DNA of 64,000 nucleotides from Cordia subcordata (taxonomy: Eukaryota > Streptophyta > Magnoliopsida > Boraginales > Cordiaceae), in the NCBI GenBank assembly GCA_028554755.1, contig JAPTOF010000001.1, positions 2,492,501 through 2,556,500 on the forward strand, read 5' to 3'. Each line of letters begins with the position of its first letter. Positions within the stretch are counted from its first letter, which is position 1. Both the position numbers and the translations under genes were made by a program. The notes under the pieces are model-generated. The model did no database searches, was not told where the DNA came from, and was given only the letters and a program-made list of their open reading frames with translations. This document shows positions 1-12,800 of this stretch, in pieces.

Positions 1-114
1 CGTGAGGATAGTTTCGACTTCACCAAATTGATCGTCGAAGATGGCGTATCGCAGGAACGCCATCAGCTCCGACACCGTGGACGTCGCCGTCAAGATGGGG
101 ACTGCTCTGATCAT
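1..114 (-). CDS. Possible 5' end of an unidentified gene, cut by window edge
   Basis: Reading leftward from an ATG at 112-114, the frame stays open to the first base of the window (38 codons). The peptide begins MIRAVPILTATSTVSELMAF and is moderately hydrophobic with ordinary composition. GC content is higher here than in the AT-rich sequence that follows from about 330, which suits a coding start preceded by a 5' leader. The opposite strand is also open across this stretch, so the strand is not certain. I do not recognise the family. The gene, if real, would continue to the left of the window. Confidence 0.3.
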   Translation of the reverse strand, partial: MIRAVPILTATSTVSELMAFLRYAIFDDQFGEVETILT

Positions 115-2555
115 GTTAAACACGCAACTGTCAAAAACTTTAAGAAAAGCGTTTTAGGGGAGGAAGAAGAGAAGAAAGTTTGAGTGGGAGGAGAAGAGTG
201 AGAAGCGAGAATGGACGTGCAAAGTGAAAGGCAGCTACCACAAAATGAATATTGAAAGTGCATTTGACAAAAAGAAGAAATATGGAATGGACGCAAGATT
301 TCAGATGTGGACTTCTGGGGTCGTGCCATATGTGTGAATGTGAAAGAATATATTAAGAAACCATATAAGAAATATTTTCTTTTAGAAGTTTACATTTTTA
401 ACCTTTCAAAAAATCTCATTTAAGTTTTTTCTCAAGAATTTTAATCTTTTTAAAAGTTCATAGAAATGAGTGTATTTTTTCATAATAATATATTTTTTAA
501 AAAAAAAACCTTTTACATATTTTTTACTATTTACACCTTATAAACCCCAAATAAATTTAGCCAAACAAACTGTCAAATCAAGAATTTGGATCCTTTCTTA
601 TTTTTTATTCTCTCCTATATATAAGAAGAATGATCTCAATTACTAAGATATAGTATTACACTAGCTTGGACCCTTTATTTCAAAATTTAAATTATTTATC
701 AATATCTTTCATTTTTTTTTTTTGATTTGCAATAAAAGGGTCTTGATTACATTTAATTGTCTCTAAATAATTAAAAGTATCTTTTTTATATATAAAAAAT
801 AATAAAAAATAAGAGAGGGTTCTAAGTCCGTCAAATCAAAAGAACCTTATTGATGAGAAAAGAAAAAAAAAGGAGCATTTGCGTTTCTTCTCTTTAATGC
901 ACCTCTAGGTCTATATAGAGTGTGACAGGAAGGCTAGTCCCTAATCTTTTTTTTTTATACGTCTTTATCCTAGTGTTTGTCCAAATCAAAGAAAGGAATA
1001 TTTTTCATGCCATGATTTTCTTCAGTCTTCAAATTGACTTCCCTTTGTGTTCCGTGTCGTGGATATATGGTAATTTATTTAACGTCTTCGAAAAAGGAAA
1101 AAATAATGCCCAAATTATGTGAAGTTGTCAACCCGGAGGCTAAAAGAAAAGGAGAAATTTGAGAGTAACATCAAATAAATACACCTTAAAATGGTAAATC
1201 AATAACCTTTTTGAGGTCAAAGAAGGAGGCTACACCGCAAATTAATTCTTTGGTAACACAACAACCCGATAACATTATCGTTCACCACTGTAACGACATT
1301 ACACTATTATTCTGAAGTTAAAATCATTTTAATTCATTTTCTTATTTGTCCCAATGGCACGTGCCCTTTTTTCCTCAAAAATAGATGTATTATGAATTCA
1401 TCTTAAGATCCTGTGAAATTTTCTTCATAAGAAAAAATTCACCTATTTTGAGTTAAAATGAGATTTCACAATCAGATACTGAAAACTAATGACTAGTTTA
1501 GAATATATTTAACTAATATCTAAAACATAAAAAGTACGATACATAAATATATCACTCGCATAAACTAATAGAATAGTGAGGATCTTTTTAGAATATATTT
1601 GTCTTTAAATATAAAACTTAAAAAGTATGATATACAAGTGTCTTGATATGACTCACTCAGTAAAGGCAAACAAAATTCTATCAAGAAAAAATTCATTAAT
1701 TCACTTTTCGTTTCAATAAGATCTATGTAACACAAATTCATTTTTTTTTTCAATTATTTAAACCCCCCCCCCTCCCCAACCCACCTTATTTTTGGAAGTG
1801 CAAAATAGAAAACCTATCGAAAGATAAAAATTGTAAACATATAAAAAATACTACTACTTACATAAAATGACAGATAAGATGAGTACTTTATTTTAAGTTT
1901 ATTTCAAAGAAAGCACAAGCATGAAATGCAACTCGGAAAGATATTCTAAGAGTTATTTAAAGCAGTTGAATGGAACATACAACCCCAGAATGACTAATGT
2001 GAACGCAAGCCAAAGAAAGACATTCCAATACCAAGATGACATTCAAAAAGCCATTACACGAGGCAGGGGCCTCCAGTAAACTTCTTGTTGGGGCCTAAAA
2101 TCAACCGACAATATATTTCTCTCTACCGGGGAGATACATTGAAAATCCAGTGAAGTGCTAATTTATCTCTATTGTTTTGCGATGAAAACCAATATTAGTG
2201 GCTTCGCTGGCGACCGCCATCCATGATCGATTGTGCTCGCCAATGGATTGCAGACCCTGTGGATGTGATTGCCTTCTAGACAACATGTGCATCAGTCAGT
2301 AGCTGTATTGCAGTAATAGCTGAGGGTTTGGCCATAAAACTTGCATGCTTATTTGCTAAAATCACTCTACAAATTTTTATGGCATAGCTCAAGCAGTACA
2401 TGTTTATGGCCCAGCTGTAATACAAGCACAGTTGGATCCTAAAGGGGCAAGAACACATTACAAACCGTAGCTGTGCCTTCCAAATTCCAGGACAGAATTG
2501 GAAAGAGAAACTAGAAGATCACCTTCAGTATCTACAGCTTTTAAAAGAAATCGTT
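115..2555. other. Intergenic region, AT-rich
   Basis: No gene is supported here. The stretch holds poly-T/poly-A runs, a C-rich run near 1764-1775 and a diverged direct repeat of about 90 bp (around 1498 and 1588, both beginning TAGAATATATTT). The right-hand few hundred bases probably include the 3' UTR of the leftward Crooked neck gene, whose stop codon ends at 2556. Confidence 0.6.
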
Positions 2556-5500
2556 TTAATCTTCAGTAGGAGCAATCTTCTGTTTCTTCCACTTGTATGC
2601 AGCTTCTAAAATCTTGAGATTGGTGGTCTGCGTCTCTTCAGGGAAAAGATAGTCAATATACTCCTCGTACCTGCAAAGTTTTTATAATGTGAGTTTAAGA
2701 AATGAAACATTTACTGACAAAAAGCAATGTAAATGGACACTGCATCTCATGAAACTAGAGTAGCATTAATTGTACGAGACCGACATACACAGACCACGAA
2801 TGCTTAAGAAATCCATAATGCCACAAGTAACCATTTGAATATGAGAAGTAGATGATCGTACCCAGCAGGACCATCCTCCGTTTCTATTTGCCGCCTCTTC
2901 TTGAGTTTCTTTGGCAGCTTAACACGAACCAATTCAATGTCACCAAGTTCGCCAAAGCTACTTTCCACATTTAACCATTCTTCCAATAGCATTGCCCTCT
3001 CGTCTTTCAACTCAGGTGCAGAAGTTCTAAAGTAGCTGAGAGCCCTCTCGAACACCCCTGATTCATGAAAGCAAACAGCTGCTTCAATCTTCTAATTCAT
3101 GAGAATGAAAATGATGACGCTGATACCAATAATTAGTTGATGACAAATGACAGTAACAAAGTTTCTAATTTTATTACCTCTGGCACGCTGAAGGCATTTC
3201 TTCCTCTGTTCTGTGTCATCTTCCACCGATTCTGAATCCTGAGCATGACCTTCAAAGGCAGATGCCTCAAACTTCGCGTAACTTATCCAGACCTTCAAGT
3301 GTTTAGTGCGGTTGAGAAGCCTCTCATAAAGGGCTCTGGTTCTTTCAAATTCACCTTCCGATATCTCGAAGTCAATGTATGCCTGTATCAAAGTCCAAAC
3401 AATATGTAAGGAATTCGTTCTCGTGATTGAAGAGTGCAGTTTCAAAATAAGTTATTATAAATCTCACGATAACATCAGTTAACTCCGGGTTATCAATAAT
3501 AATTGACAGAAGCTTATGGAAAAGCAGAAACAGCAAGGTTAGACCAACGTTTTCTAAACTGTCAAGATTCTCCCATTCAGAAAACTAAAGGAAAAAAGAG
3601 AATAGAATGAAAAATACCAGTAAAAATCAATCTGAATAAAGAGTGAGAAAACTAATAGCAAAAGTCAAATCTTCTTTACAAAGTTCCCAGAAACTAGATA
3701 GATCGATGTGTATGCACCTTCCACAATAGTTCTGGCATGTCCAATGCAGGTTGGTCAATTGCTAGCTCAAAAATAGCTCTGGCTCTGTCAGTTTCAACCA
3801 AGGATCTCTCCAGTTCAGCATACTTGCCCCATGCATAGCAGTTCTCTGGTGACCATTCCAAATACTTCTCATAAAGCTTTCGACAACGATCAAAGTTACA
3901 AAGTTGCAGCTCTATCTCGATGTACTTCTTAAATATCTATTTGTTAAGTATAATAAATATTAGCACAGAGAAGAAAATTGCCAATGCAAAAGAACAAGTA
4001 AGAAGCCTGAGAATTAGATCTGATTGATAACCTCAACAGTACCTTATCTTTAGGAGCCCTCCCAATGGCTTGGCCTAGGATTTTCCGTGCCCCTTGGAGA
4101 TTTAACTGACGTATTTCAAACTGTGCAGCTAATAACCAAATTTTTGCAAATGAAAATTTGTCATGAGGAATCAGCGCTAAGCACTCCCTGGTACAAAGAA
4201 GAAGAAAGTAGGACAAGTTCAGTGGAATCACCTACTTGTGGTAACAAGTGATTGAAACAAACAATCAAGCATGAGGGGAGAACCAAAGTAACACCTTACA
4301 TATAAGCACCAGTATGCAGAGTTGTGACTAGCCTTATTTATTTCTGATTTCACATAGAATCCAACAAAATAGTTTAAGTTGTAGACAGAAGTTCAGCACT
4401 ATCTTTGAAGTGAAAGCTCATTAAGAAAAGAAGCATCAAAACTCTCACCAACCACGACAAAATATGGAAGAATAAAGAATATGTAATTATATTAAGCTGT
4501 AACTACGCAATTCAAAAGAAAATGAGAAGAATTAGGAAGTACGACAGCCCCTCTTTCTCTTACATTAATCCAATACAAACTGTTTGTTCCATCAAAAGAT
4601 GAAAGCCAGATAGCAAAGAATGGGAACAAAATAGTAAGTCTAAGAGAGAGCACCCTTATAGAAAATTAACATTCCAAGAACATCTATTTCTCTTAAATAG
4701 AGACAGATAGCTGTGCTCACATGCAAAACACAAAGAGCCACCAACAGAGACATGTATACAAAGAGATATCCTATATGAAAGAATACTACTATTAGCGCCT
4801 CCTATCTAGTTCACTAAGAAGACCTAATAGTGGGAGACTACATAACTATATTTATGACTTAGAAAAAAAGTTAACTATTTTTATGCCATAGACCCAAAAA
4901 AATAAGGGAAGAAACAAAAGACCATTGTTGCAGCACATACAGTGGCATTGATTTTGAGAACCAGTGATACATTCAAAGGCACACATAAATGATATGATAA
5001 ATCATAAATGAAGAATTGAAATAAAGATATTGATTCTCATTCTGAATATAGGGGTAAGTGCTGAGAGACGCAAGCTTTCAAGTCAGAGGAATAGAAAAAC
5101 AGGTAATGTAAAATATAGAACTCTATTTTTATTACGCAATAGACCTCTACCTTCATCACTAAATATCATGTCCAACTTATTCTATTCTACAAATAAAGTA
5201 TAAAATTCCTCATTGTTAGCTAATGAGCAAAGGCCAAACCTTCAGACATCATGATGAGTTAACAAAGAGGCTAAATATTCTATCCACCCTCAGGCTAAAT
5301 AGCTTTTAGCCGTTAATATCATTTCCATGCTAAATTCCTACATATTATTCCTTCAGGGTACAAGAGAAAATAATTCCTACACAAAAGAAGTTATCTAAAT
5401 CACTGGTAAAAATTGATATAACATATAAGGTGACTTCACAAAATTCCACACACATTTTTAAGAAAAACTAACACATGAGAATATAAAATATCAACCACAT

Positions 5501-6892
5501 CAAGAACCAATCAAACGGAATGCACTAGTGACAAAATAACTAATTCAACAGTCTTACTAACACATACTTGTAAATGTCTCTAGTACGATCCATGTCCTGT
5601 GCATCCAGCTCCTCATATAAAGCATAATAAATCCTGCAAGCAAGCACATTGTCTTTGTTAACAACAACTAATTACAGAACTGATAATCATCGAAACCATT
5701 ATGCACAACCCAGATTCTCTAAACGCCAAACTTACCATAAGTAAATATATCGCTGCCAATATCGCTTTTCCTGAGCAGGAGGGACATTAGCAATAGCTCT
5801 CTCGTAAACCTCCCTAATCCTCTCCTTATTCCCGACATTCTCTTCCAGCCGAATATAGTCAAACCACGCATCATAATTGAAGGGATTCTTCCTAACTTCC
5901 TCCTCGTACTGAAACCTCCTCTTCCCAACTATAGCATCCTCAATACCCTCTCTATCCCCATACTGCTTCTCAAATGCCACAAACTTCCTATACAAATCCT
6001 CTGCCCTTCCTTTGGGTATATGATCCAGCGCAAACTTATAAATGCACCTAGCCCTCTCAACCTCCTTACACTTCTCCTCAAACTCAGCAAATGCCACAAA
6101 CAACTGCTCCGCCTCTTCATCATCTGCCAACTTATCCACTGCGCGTTCATAACAATTCCTTGCCCGAGGAATCTCCCCATTCTTCATCTCGAACTTGGCA
6201 TACCTAATCCACGCACTCACCTTCGGGTGACATTGCACAAACCTCTCGAATATCTCCCTAGCTCTCTCCACCTCATTATACCTCAACTCAAACTTTATAT
6301 AACTCAACCATCCTTGTTGATCAGGCTGCCATTGCATCCACCTCTCGAAAACCTGCCTCGCGCCTGCCACATTACCCAACATCTCCTCCATATGGATATA
6401 CTTATACCACAACTGATCCACTCTAGGCAGCAAAGTAACCGCCCGGTCCCACACATTCCTCGCGTGATTAACGAACTTATTCTTCATCTCAAACTCAGCG
6501 TACTTCAACCACATCGTGTGGTCCCGATAATCCACCTCCAGCGCCCGCTCCCAGACTGAGCGGGCGCGGTTAAAGTCGTGCTGCGACTCTTCCCACTTGG
6601 CGTACTTAACCCACACGCTCTTGTTCCAGCGGACGCGGCGGATGAGGTCTTCATACTCTTTACGCTTACGGAGACGGTAGTCGGCGAGCTCGGTGGCGTC
6701 GGTGATTTTCTGCTTGGGGGGTCGGATTTCGGCCTCCTGGCGCTCCCGGGCTTCGCGGAGGATTTGCTCGGCGGTGATTTGGATAGGGGCTGGGGTCTTG
6801 TTCTTCACTCTCGTGGGTCGTGGCAGCTTCACCTCTGTTTCTTTTCGGGTTAGGTACCCAAGGTTTGGGTCCGAATCCTTCATGGACCCCAT
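2556..6892 (-). CDS. CRNKL1 (CLF1/Syf3-like): Crooked neck-like protein 1 (HAT-repeat splicing factor)
   Basis: This is a core factor of the Prp19/NineTeen-associated complex, needed in the nucleus for spliceosome assembly and activation. Coding exons in gene order are 6892-5736, 5633-5568, 4187-4043, 3936-3718, 3382-3178, 3057-2862 and 2670-2556, joined in phase to give 700 aa, the normal plant length. After a roughly 90-residue N-terminal segment containing [15 protein letters not shown], the protein is a ladder of HAT repeats of the type W..YA.FE....N...AR.V.ERA, for example [19 protein letters not shown]. The C-terminus is basic ([10 protein letters not shown]) and ends in a short acidic tail (APTED). 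The start chosen (MGSMKDSDP) is where family similarity begins; the open frame upstream runs through a microsatellite and is leader. Intron 2 (5567-4188) is long, about 1.4 kb. Confidence 0.95.
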
Positions 6893-6948
6893 TTTTCTCT
6901 TACTGATTTGCGTCTGCTGCTTGTGTGAGTATGTATATATGTGTGTAT

Positions 6949-6949
6949 G

Positions 6950-6980
<31 letters not shown>
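6949..6980. repeat. Compound (AT)n(GT)n microsatellite in the CRNKL1 5' leader
   Basis: An AT run followed by a GT run sits about 57-88 bases upstream of the Crooked neck ATG, presumably in the transcribed 5' leader. Such tracts are length-variable and could be used as a marker. Confidence 0.8.
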
Positions 6981-7199
6981 TTGAGAATTAGAGTTGGTGG
7001 AGGATTTGGGGCTTTTCGGTGGGGATGGGGGAAGAGAAGAGAGGGAAGAAAGAAAATGCAAACAAGGGCCTTAGGAGTTGGGAAATTTTTTGCGACTTTA
7101 GATTCGGATTTGGACACTTATAGTTATTTGCTCTTCTGTCCCTCGGTTTTTGGATATTTGGGATTAGGGTCCCTCGGTATTCTTTATTTCCTTGTGTAG

Positions 7200-9261
7200 C
7201 CGATATAATTTTTTTCGATTGGTATTATATGCTCCTCGTGTCCTTTTTTTTTAACAATGCTATTATTTCTCCGGTATCTCTATACGTTACTTTTTTTTTT
7301 CACAAATATAACTGAAAAGTAATGTAAAATTGAATTTCAAATTCTATCTCATAAACATATACTAAAAATTATAAGTTTTATTAGTACTTTTTTTTATAAA
7401 ATAAATTTTGAATCTACTATAATTAATTTTTGTAATATTGATGCAAATATTGTATCAAAAAATTGGTTACATTTTAATATTAAAATATTATTATAAAAAT
7501 AAATAAATATCTAATTATAAAATATATTATCTTATTCTTATAATAGTAATAACAATTACAATTATCATAATAATAATAATAACAATAATAACATGATGTC
7601 AATGTCATTTTACAGTATAATCTAACAATTAATTTTACCAAACACATTTTGTTCAATCAGTTAACTAAACACCTAAAATATCATGGCTATTAATTACTCA
7701 AATAGCTATCAACTACCCAGAAAGACAGTTATCAGCTATCCTAATAGTTAATTTTGCCGAATAGATCCTAAAAGAGGAAAATTCACTGTTCAAAGAAGGC
7801 CGACCAATCTTAAAAGAATATAGTTAGGTTGCTTTGCAATTTAATTCATAGAAAAATTGTTAACGAGTTTAAATGGACTCGATCCCTACCTTAGTACATA
7901 CTAATTTGGCTGCCAATCTGCTGAAATCGTTTCCCGCATAAATCATGGCTGCTCGTGAGGCCATGTCTCATGCGATCTAGTTTTTTTCTGGGGCGGGTTA
8001 TCATTATAATTAGCTTTCCTAAATGCGCCACTTTTTATTATTTAGGTATAGTAATTATAGATGAAAAATATTTAATATATTATACAAATAATATTTAACA
8101 TGAGACAAAAAAATTTAAAGAGAAACCAAACGCACCACCGTTTAACTTATGATGCATCACGTTTTAACTTATGATAATTGTTATGAAAAATGACAAAAAA
8201 ATAATTTCCCAAAAAATCCAAATTAAGAAAAGTCAAACTGGAAAATCCTAACTAAAAACTGATTTGACAGATAATTTTCTTCAATTTTCTTATTGACATT
8301 ATCCGTTAATCTTTAGAATAAAAGAGATATTTATCTTTAATAAATTTACATATTATTTTTTCAATAAAACTGATTAACGTTGTCTAAATCATACAATACC
8401 TAAATCTATACAAGTTAAAAATGGTTAATCTTGAATGTTATGTTACTCCTCTCACCCCGGTCAATTTTTAATTTTTATTATATTCATTATAATAAATTAA
8501 GGATAAGTGACGTAGATATAAAATTTAATATTAATTACAAGAATCATAATTTTTAAAATGTAGCACGCAGTTAATTGCTTCTTCAAATTTTAAAATTTGA
8601 TTTTTTTTAATTTCTATAATCAATTTTTTTAAAAATTTTTTCATAAGTGAGCATATTGTTAAGATTGAGACTAAATAGTAATGTTACAGTAATGGAATTC
8701 AATCCCAGGACTTCATTTTTAGAGAAAATAATTTTAATCACTTAAACTATCTCTTGATATTAAAAATTTTTTATATGAAGCTTTTAATGAAAGTTATAGA
8801 CAAGTTTTTGATTGGCCAAATTGTTCTTCTCTTCTCAAACATCCCAATAATTTTTTTCACCAAAAGTAAATAAATAAATAAATTAGGTTGGAGTTGTAAA
8901 ACTTGCCACGCTATTATTATAAAGGAACTTGGCCTCTTTAGTTGATGCACAGAAGCGCACTTCTTTTCCGTTTACTAGTAGGGGTGGTTCTTATGCCGCC
9001 GCATTTTTCCGTCAATTTCTTTTTGTGTTTCAATCAGAGACCATAGTTTCTAACTAGTTTAGTGGATGAGATGGTTTGTGCTCCAACTCAGCCAATGATG
9101 GAAACCAGTGTCCATCGACAAGCTTGTTTTTCATATTGGACGCAGTACATTAGAATTCTAAAGCACCACCATAAAAGGTAAAACTGCGCTTAGTTGTTTG
9201 ATGAGTTCAACATTTCCAAGTCATTTAGCCTAGAAAAAAAAATTGTAGGCTCAAACATGGA
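7200..9261. other. Intergenic region, no gene seen
   Basis: Very AT-rich DNA with poly-A/poly-T and AAT-type simple repeats (7430-7600). It contains the upstream region of the leftward Crooked neck gene on its left side. Open frames are short and show no family similarity. Confidence 0.6.
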
Positions 9262-9481
9262 GGGTGCTTGGTAGTGTTTATAAGTTGGTCAAATTTGTTT
9301 ATAAGTAGAAAAATAAAATTTTTGTATTTGGCAATTTTGCTCTTAAATATATATTTACCAAATATGTTGATAGTCTATAAGTATAATTTATTTAAACATT
9401 TTCCACTTATTTTTTGTTTACTTATAAGTATCAAAAGCTCAATTGCTTATAAGCAACTTAAAAAGGCAAAGCCAAACACCC
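9262..9481. mobile_element. MITE-like element (about 220 bp)
   Basis: The left end reads GGGTGCTTGGTAGTGTTTAT and the right end is the near inverse, ...GCCAAACACCC. Further inverted similarity inside (TTATAAGTTGG against CTTATAAGCAACTTA) continues the palindrome. It has no coding capacity. A clear target-site duplication was not found, so the superfamily is uncertain (hAT or Tourist type). Confidence 0.55.
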
Positions 9482-9505
9482 TCATAAACTGCTGCATGTC
9501 CTTAA

Positions 9506-9904
9506 GGGTGTGTTTGGATTGGAGGAGGAAATTTTAATAAAAGAAAGGAAAGGAAAGGATTATAAAGGAAATGAGAGGAAATGCGTAATTCATGTTTGAA
9601 TTAGAGTTTTTTTGCGGGGAAAAAGAATATAAAGGATTTTGAGTATCTTGTGTTTAGTTAAGAAGGAAATGGAAGGAAGGGATAAATTTTATATGTAAAA
9701 AATTGAGAGTAAAGGAGTTCAAGAATTCTTTTTCTCCATTTTATCCTAATTTGGAAGGATTGAAAATAAAGGATTTGAGGGAATTTTGCTTTTCCTTCCA
9801 AAATCCTCTCCCTCCCAATACCTTCAAAACAAACAAATGATGGGATACTAAAATCCCTCCCTTCCCTTTCCTTTCCCCCCATTCCCCTCAATCCAAACAG
9901 CCCC
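9506..9904. mobile_element. Tourist-like MITE (399 bp) with TAA duplication
   Basis: Terminal inverted repeats are GGGTGTGTTTGGATTGG at the left and, read on the opposite strand, GGGGCTGTTTGGATTG at the right. The element is flanked on both sides by TAA (9503-9505 and 9905-9907), the three-base target duplication expected of PIF/Harbinger-derived Tourist elements. The interior is purine-rich on the left and pyrimidine-rich on the right (GGAAAGGA and TCCTTTCC blocks), so the whole can fold on itself. Confidence 0.75.
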
Positions 9905-9907
9905 TAA

Positions 9908-11400
9908 GTTCCGAATTCTTTTCCCCTAACTAGTATTATTGGAATTCTCATAGTAAATAAATAAAGAAAAAATTCTACAAGTTTTAAGATAACTATAAAT
10001 GCAAACTCTTGCCCTGACTTTAACAGGGGAAAAAAGGAAACATACCTTCCACAATAAGGTAAAAATACATATTATTCCTTTGGGATGAGTATTCTCTTCT
10101 AACTCATATTTGACTTTAAACTTTTAACTTAAAATTTCAATTATGTATTTTATATATCAACAAAATTTCACCATTGATTTAAACAAAGAAGAATGAGAAA
10201 TTGAGAATAAAAAATTAAAGTGAGAAAATGAGAGTGCAAAATTAGTTCTGGTATTAGGGTATGATATTTAAATTAATGGTGAAGATTTATTGATATGTGA
10301 AATACATGGTTGAAATTTTAACTTAGAGGGTTAGAATTAGAATAGAAGGTAGGAGAGATCCTCATCCTATTATTTGCACACTTACTTGGTTATTTTTTTA
10401 TTTTTAAAATTTATCACATTATTTTTGTGTATTCTTTAAAAGGTAACATGTTATCCCTATAATTTATTTAATTAGTTGATTATTCTCATGTAGTTTGTTT
10501 AATTAACTAACTACCCTCTATATTTTTAAAACTTATCATGTTAACCCCTTATACATTTTAAAATGTAGCACAATCACCTCTTATTCTTGTTATATCTAGT
10601 CATAAAAGTAGGGTATTTTTATGAAAATATATAATATATAATATATTACAAGTTTTAATGTTTATAGGGGCAAAAACAAGATGCTTATGATGCACAATAA
10701 GTTATTTAAACCAAAAATGTCAAGGCAAGATATTGTGTATCTTTTTTCTAAAAGCACATTTAAAACATAAAAGATAATCAACTAAGTATACAAATTACAG
10801 AGGGTAATGTGCATTTTAATGTCCGTTATACCATACACTTTAAAGATTATATACCCACTAAGCACTGTGCATCTTTAGTGAAAAAAGATCATAAAATTTA
10901 TGAACAAATAGTACAAAAATTATAAACAAACACATCAATTAATTTGTTCACAACTTTTTTTATTATTTATTTATAATTTATTAGTTTACCATTTAACATA
11001 TATTTTTTCACTACTCTTGCACACACAAGTACACAAAAACACATTCAGGCACACAATATTAATATTGTGAACAAATAATTAATATTTTGAATAAATAGTA
11101 TTAATATTGTGAACAAAGGCGAGGAAGCATAATGGTGAAGGAGCATAATATAAATTACGATAATATATAGTGTAATATAATTCCATTTCCAATTATTTCA
11201 TTAATTACCAAACAATTGAAGAAACTAGAAGAATTCAAATTTACATCATCACAAAATTAATACATATTTCTAAAATATTTGCCTCCTATCAACCTCATAT
11301 GATAACTAACATTTGACAAGTCATTTTCTATTTTCCTTCTCATCCATATCACTGCATATTTGATTTTCCTACATAAGGCATATTTACACAAAGTGCAACG
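9908..11400. other. Intergenic region with a probable inverted-repeat element
   Basis: No gene seen. Between about 10440 and 10830 the left part (GGTAACATGTTATCCCTATA) and the right part, read in reverse complement (ACATTACCCTCTGTAATTTG), are recognisably alike and continue as TTAGTTGATTAT on both sides. This suggests an eroded DNA transposon of about 390 bp. The remainder is AT-rich, with a short C run at 11401-11408. Confidence 0.4.
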
Positions 11401-11856
11401 TCCCCCCCCTATATTTACTAAAAAAGCTTAGTTCTATATCAATGGCTGGTTGGAATCGCTGGATGTTTGATGATTATCTATCAATTGAATTTCTCTTGTA
11501 TCAAAAAGATAAAACTTAATTATAAATTCCGGAAAACTGTCCACAAGCTAGTATTAATAATATTGCTCAAGTGCAAACAGAAAAAAGAAAAAATATTAAT
11601 GGATTATGGAGGAAATAAGAAAAGGTTATTAACTAAACACGCGGCAGTAATTCCAACATATGAATCGGACAGTTTGCGACCTCTTGACAACCTTGCATTA
11701 ATGATCACAAAGATTAAAGGATTACCGTTAATGGAGATTTTGAGTTATGAAACAAAATTAATTCAGATTAAGAACCACTTTTTTTTTTTAATTTCTAAAG
11801 CTCTTTACTGATCAGAATCTTTTTACCTTTCTCATCTTCTAATCCCAATTTTTCAG

Positions 11857-12778
11857 GTAATCATCTGGTTTATCTATTATATTTTGCTGCTTGTTCAGGA
11901 AACTATCTAATACAAAAACTCTTGTTGGTGGTGATATGTAATTTTTTTTTTTTTTGAAAAAGCCCCTATTGTTACATGTTTTTAATTAGTATGATGATCA
12001 CATGTTGATAATAATAATATGAAGATTTAAGATTTTGAGTGTAACTCAAATTTGTCGTAATGCAATATTATATTCACCTATGATGTACTTAAATTCGCAT
12101 TCCTTGATCCGGTCTTGATTTATTATCAATTTGTATTGGACAAAGTTCAACCATTGAAGATGCATAAATCTTTTTCTTGTGTGCTTGGTTGCTATATTTA
12201 GATGTTTAGTTACGGTGATGCGTCTAAATCAAACCAAACCAAACCAAGTTTTATTCTGTTAGATAAACTCAATTATTATGTTGATAATAATTAGATCGAT
12301 CTAATATGAAAAATTTCTCTTTAGCAAAACTTATTGCAGTCTTCTGTTTGCTGATTCTTGGTTGTTGCATTGAGGTGGATGATCATCCTTGATTAAGAAA
12401 CAAGTTTAGGTGAATGAGAAATCATATTTTTTAGACAATGAATGATGAAATTGCTGAAAATATTGCTTCAACAAGCCGCGCTTATGTATGCTCTTTTTCA
12501 TCTTCATACTGTTGGAATCAAATATGAGTTTTTTGCAAAACATATTACTGCAGAAATGCAACTTTTCATGGATTAAAAGATTTTGCTTGCTCAGGATCCA
12601 ATTCTTTTGCTCACCCTTGGCAATATTTATGAATGTAAATTGTTTAACTAACTGCAGACTTGAACGAATGATGAATAATTTTCTTGGTTATAGATTCACA
12701 GCTTGAAATACTATCAAGTCTGCGATTCAGCTTTGCTTCAATTGAAGATCTTGTGCTGATACCTGCTTTCTGAAGCAG
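11857..12778 (+). other. Probable intron in the 5' leader of the CIP1-like gene
   Basis: A CAG|GTAATC donor at 11856/11857 follows a pyrimidine-rich leader, and a GAAGCAG acceptor lies 22 bases before the ATG at 12801. The larger paralogue downstream has the same arrangement with a similar donor context (TTTTTCAG|GTAAT), which supports a real leader intron inherited from a common ancestor. The transcription start was not determined. Confidence 0.55.
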
Positions 12779-12800
12779 ATGTCAAATAATTGGAGCAACA

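Noticed and set aside
6020..6559. Plus-strand open frame of 179 codons opposite Crooked neck
   Set aside because: Its leucine/proline/isoleucine-rich composition is the antisense of HAT repeat codons; no family similarity.
6893..7117. N-terminal extension of the Crooked neck frame upstream of MGSMKD
   Set aside because: It translates a CA/TA microsatellite and poly-purine leader, has no family similarity, and the homologous proteins start at or near MGSMKD.
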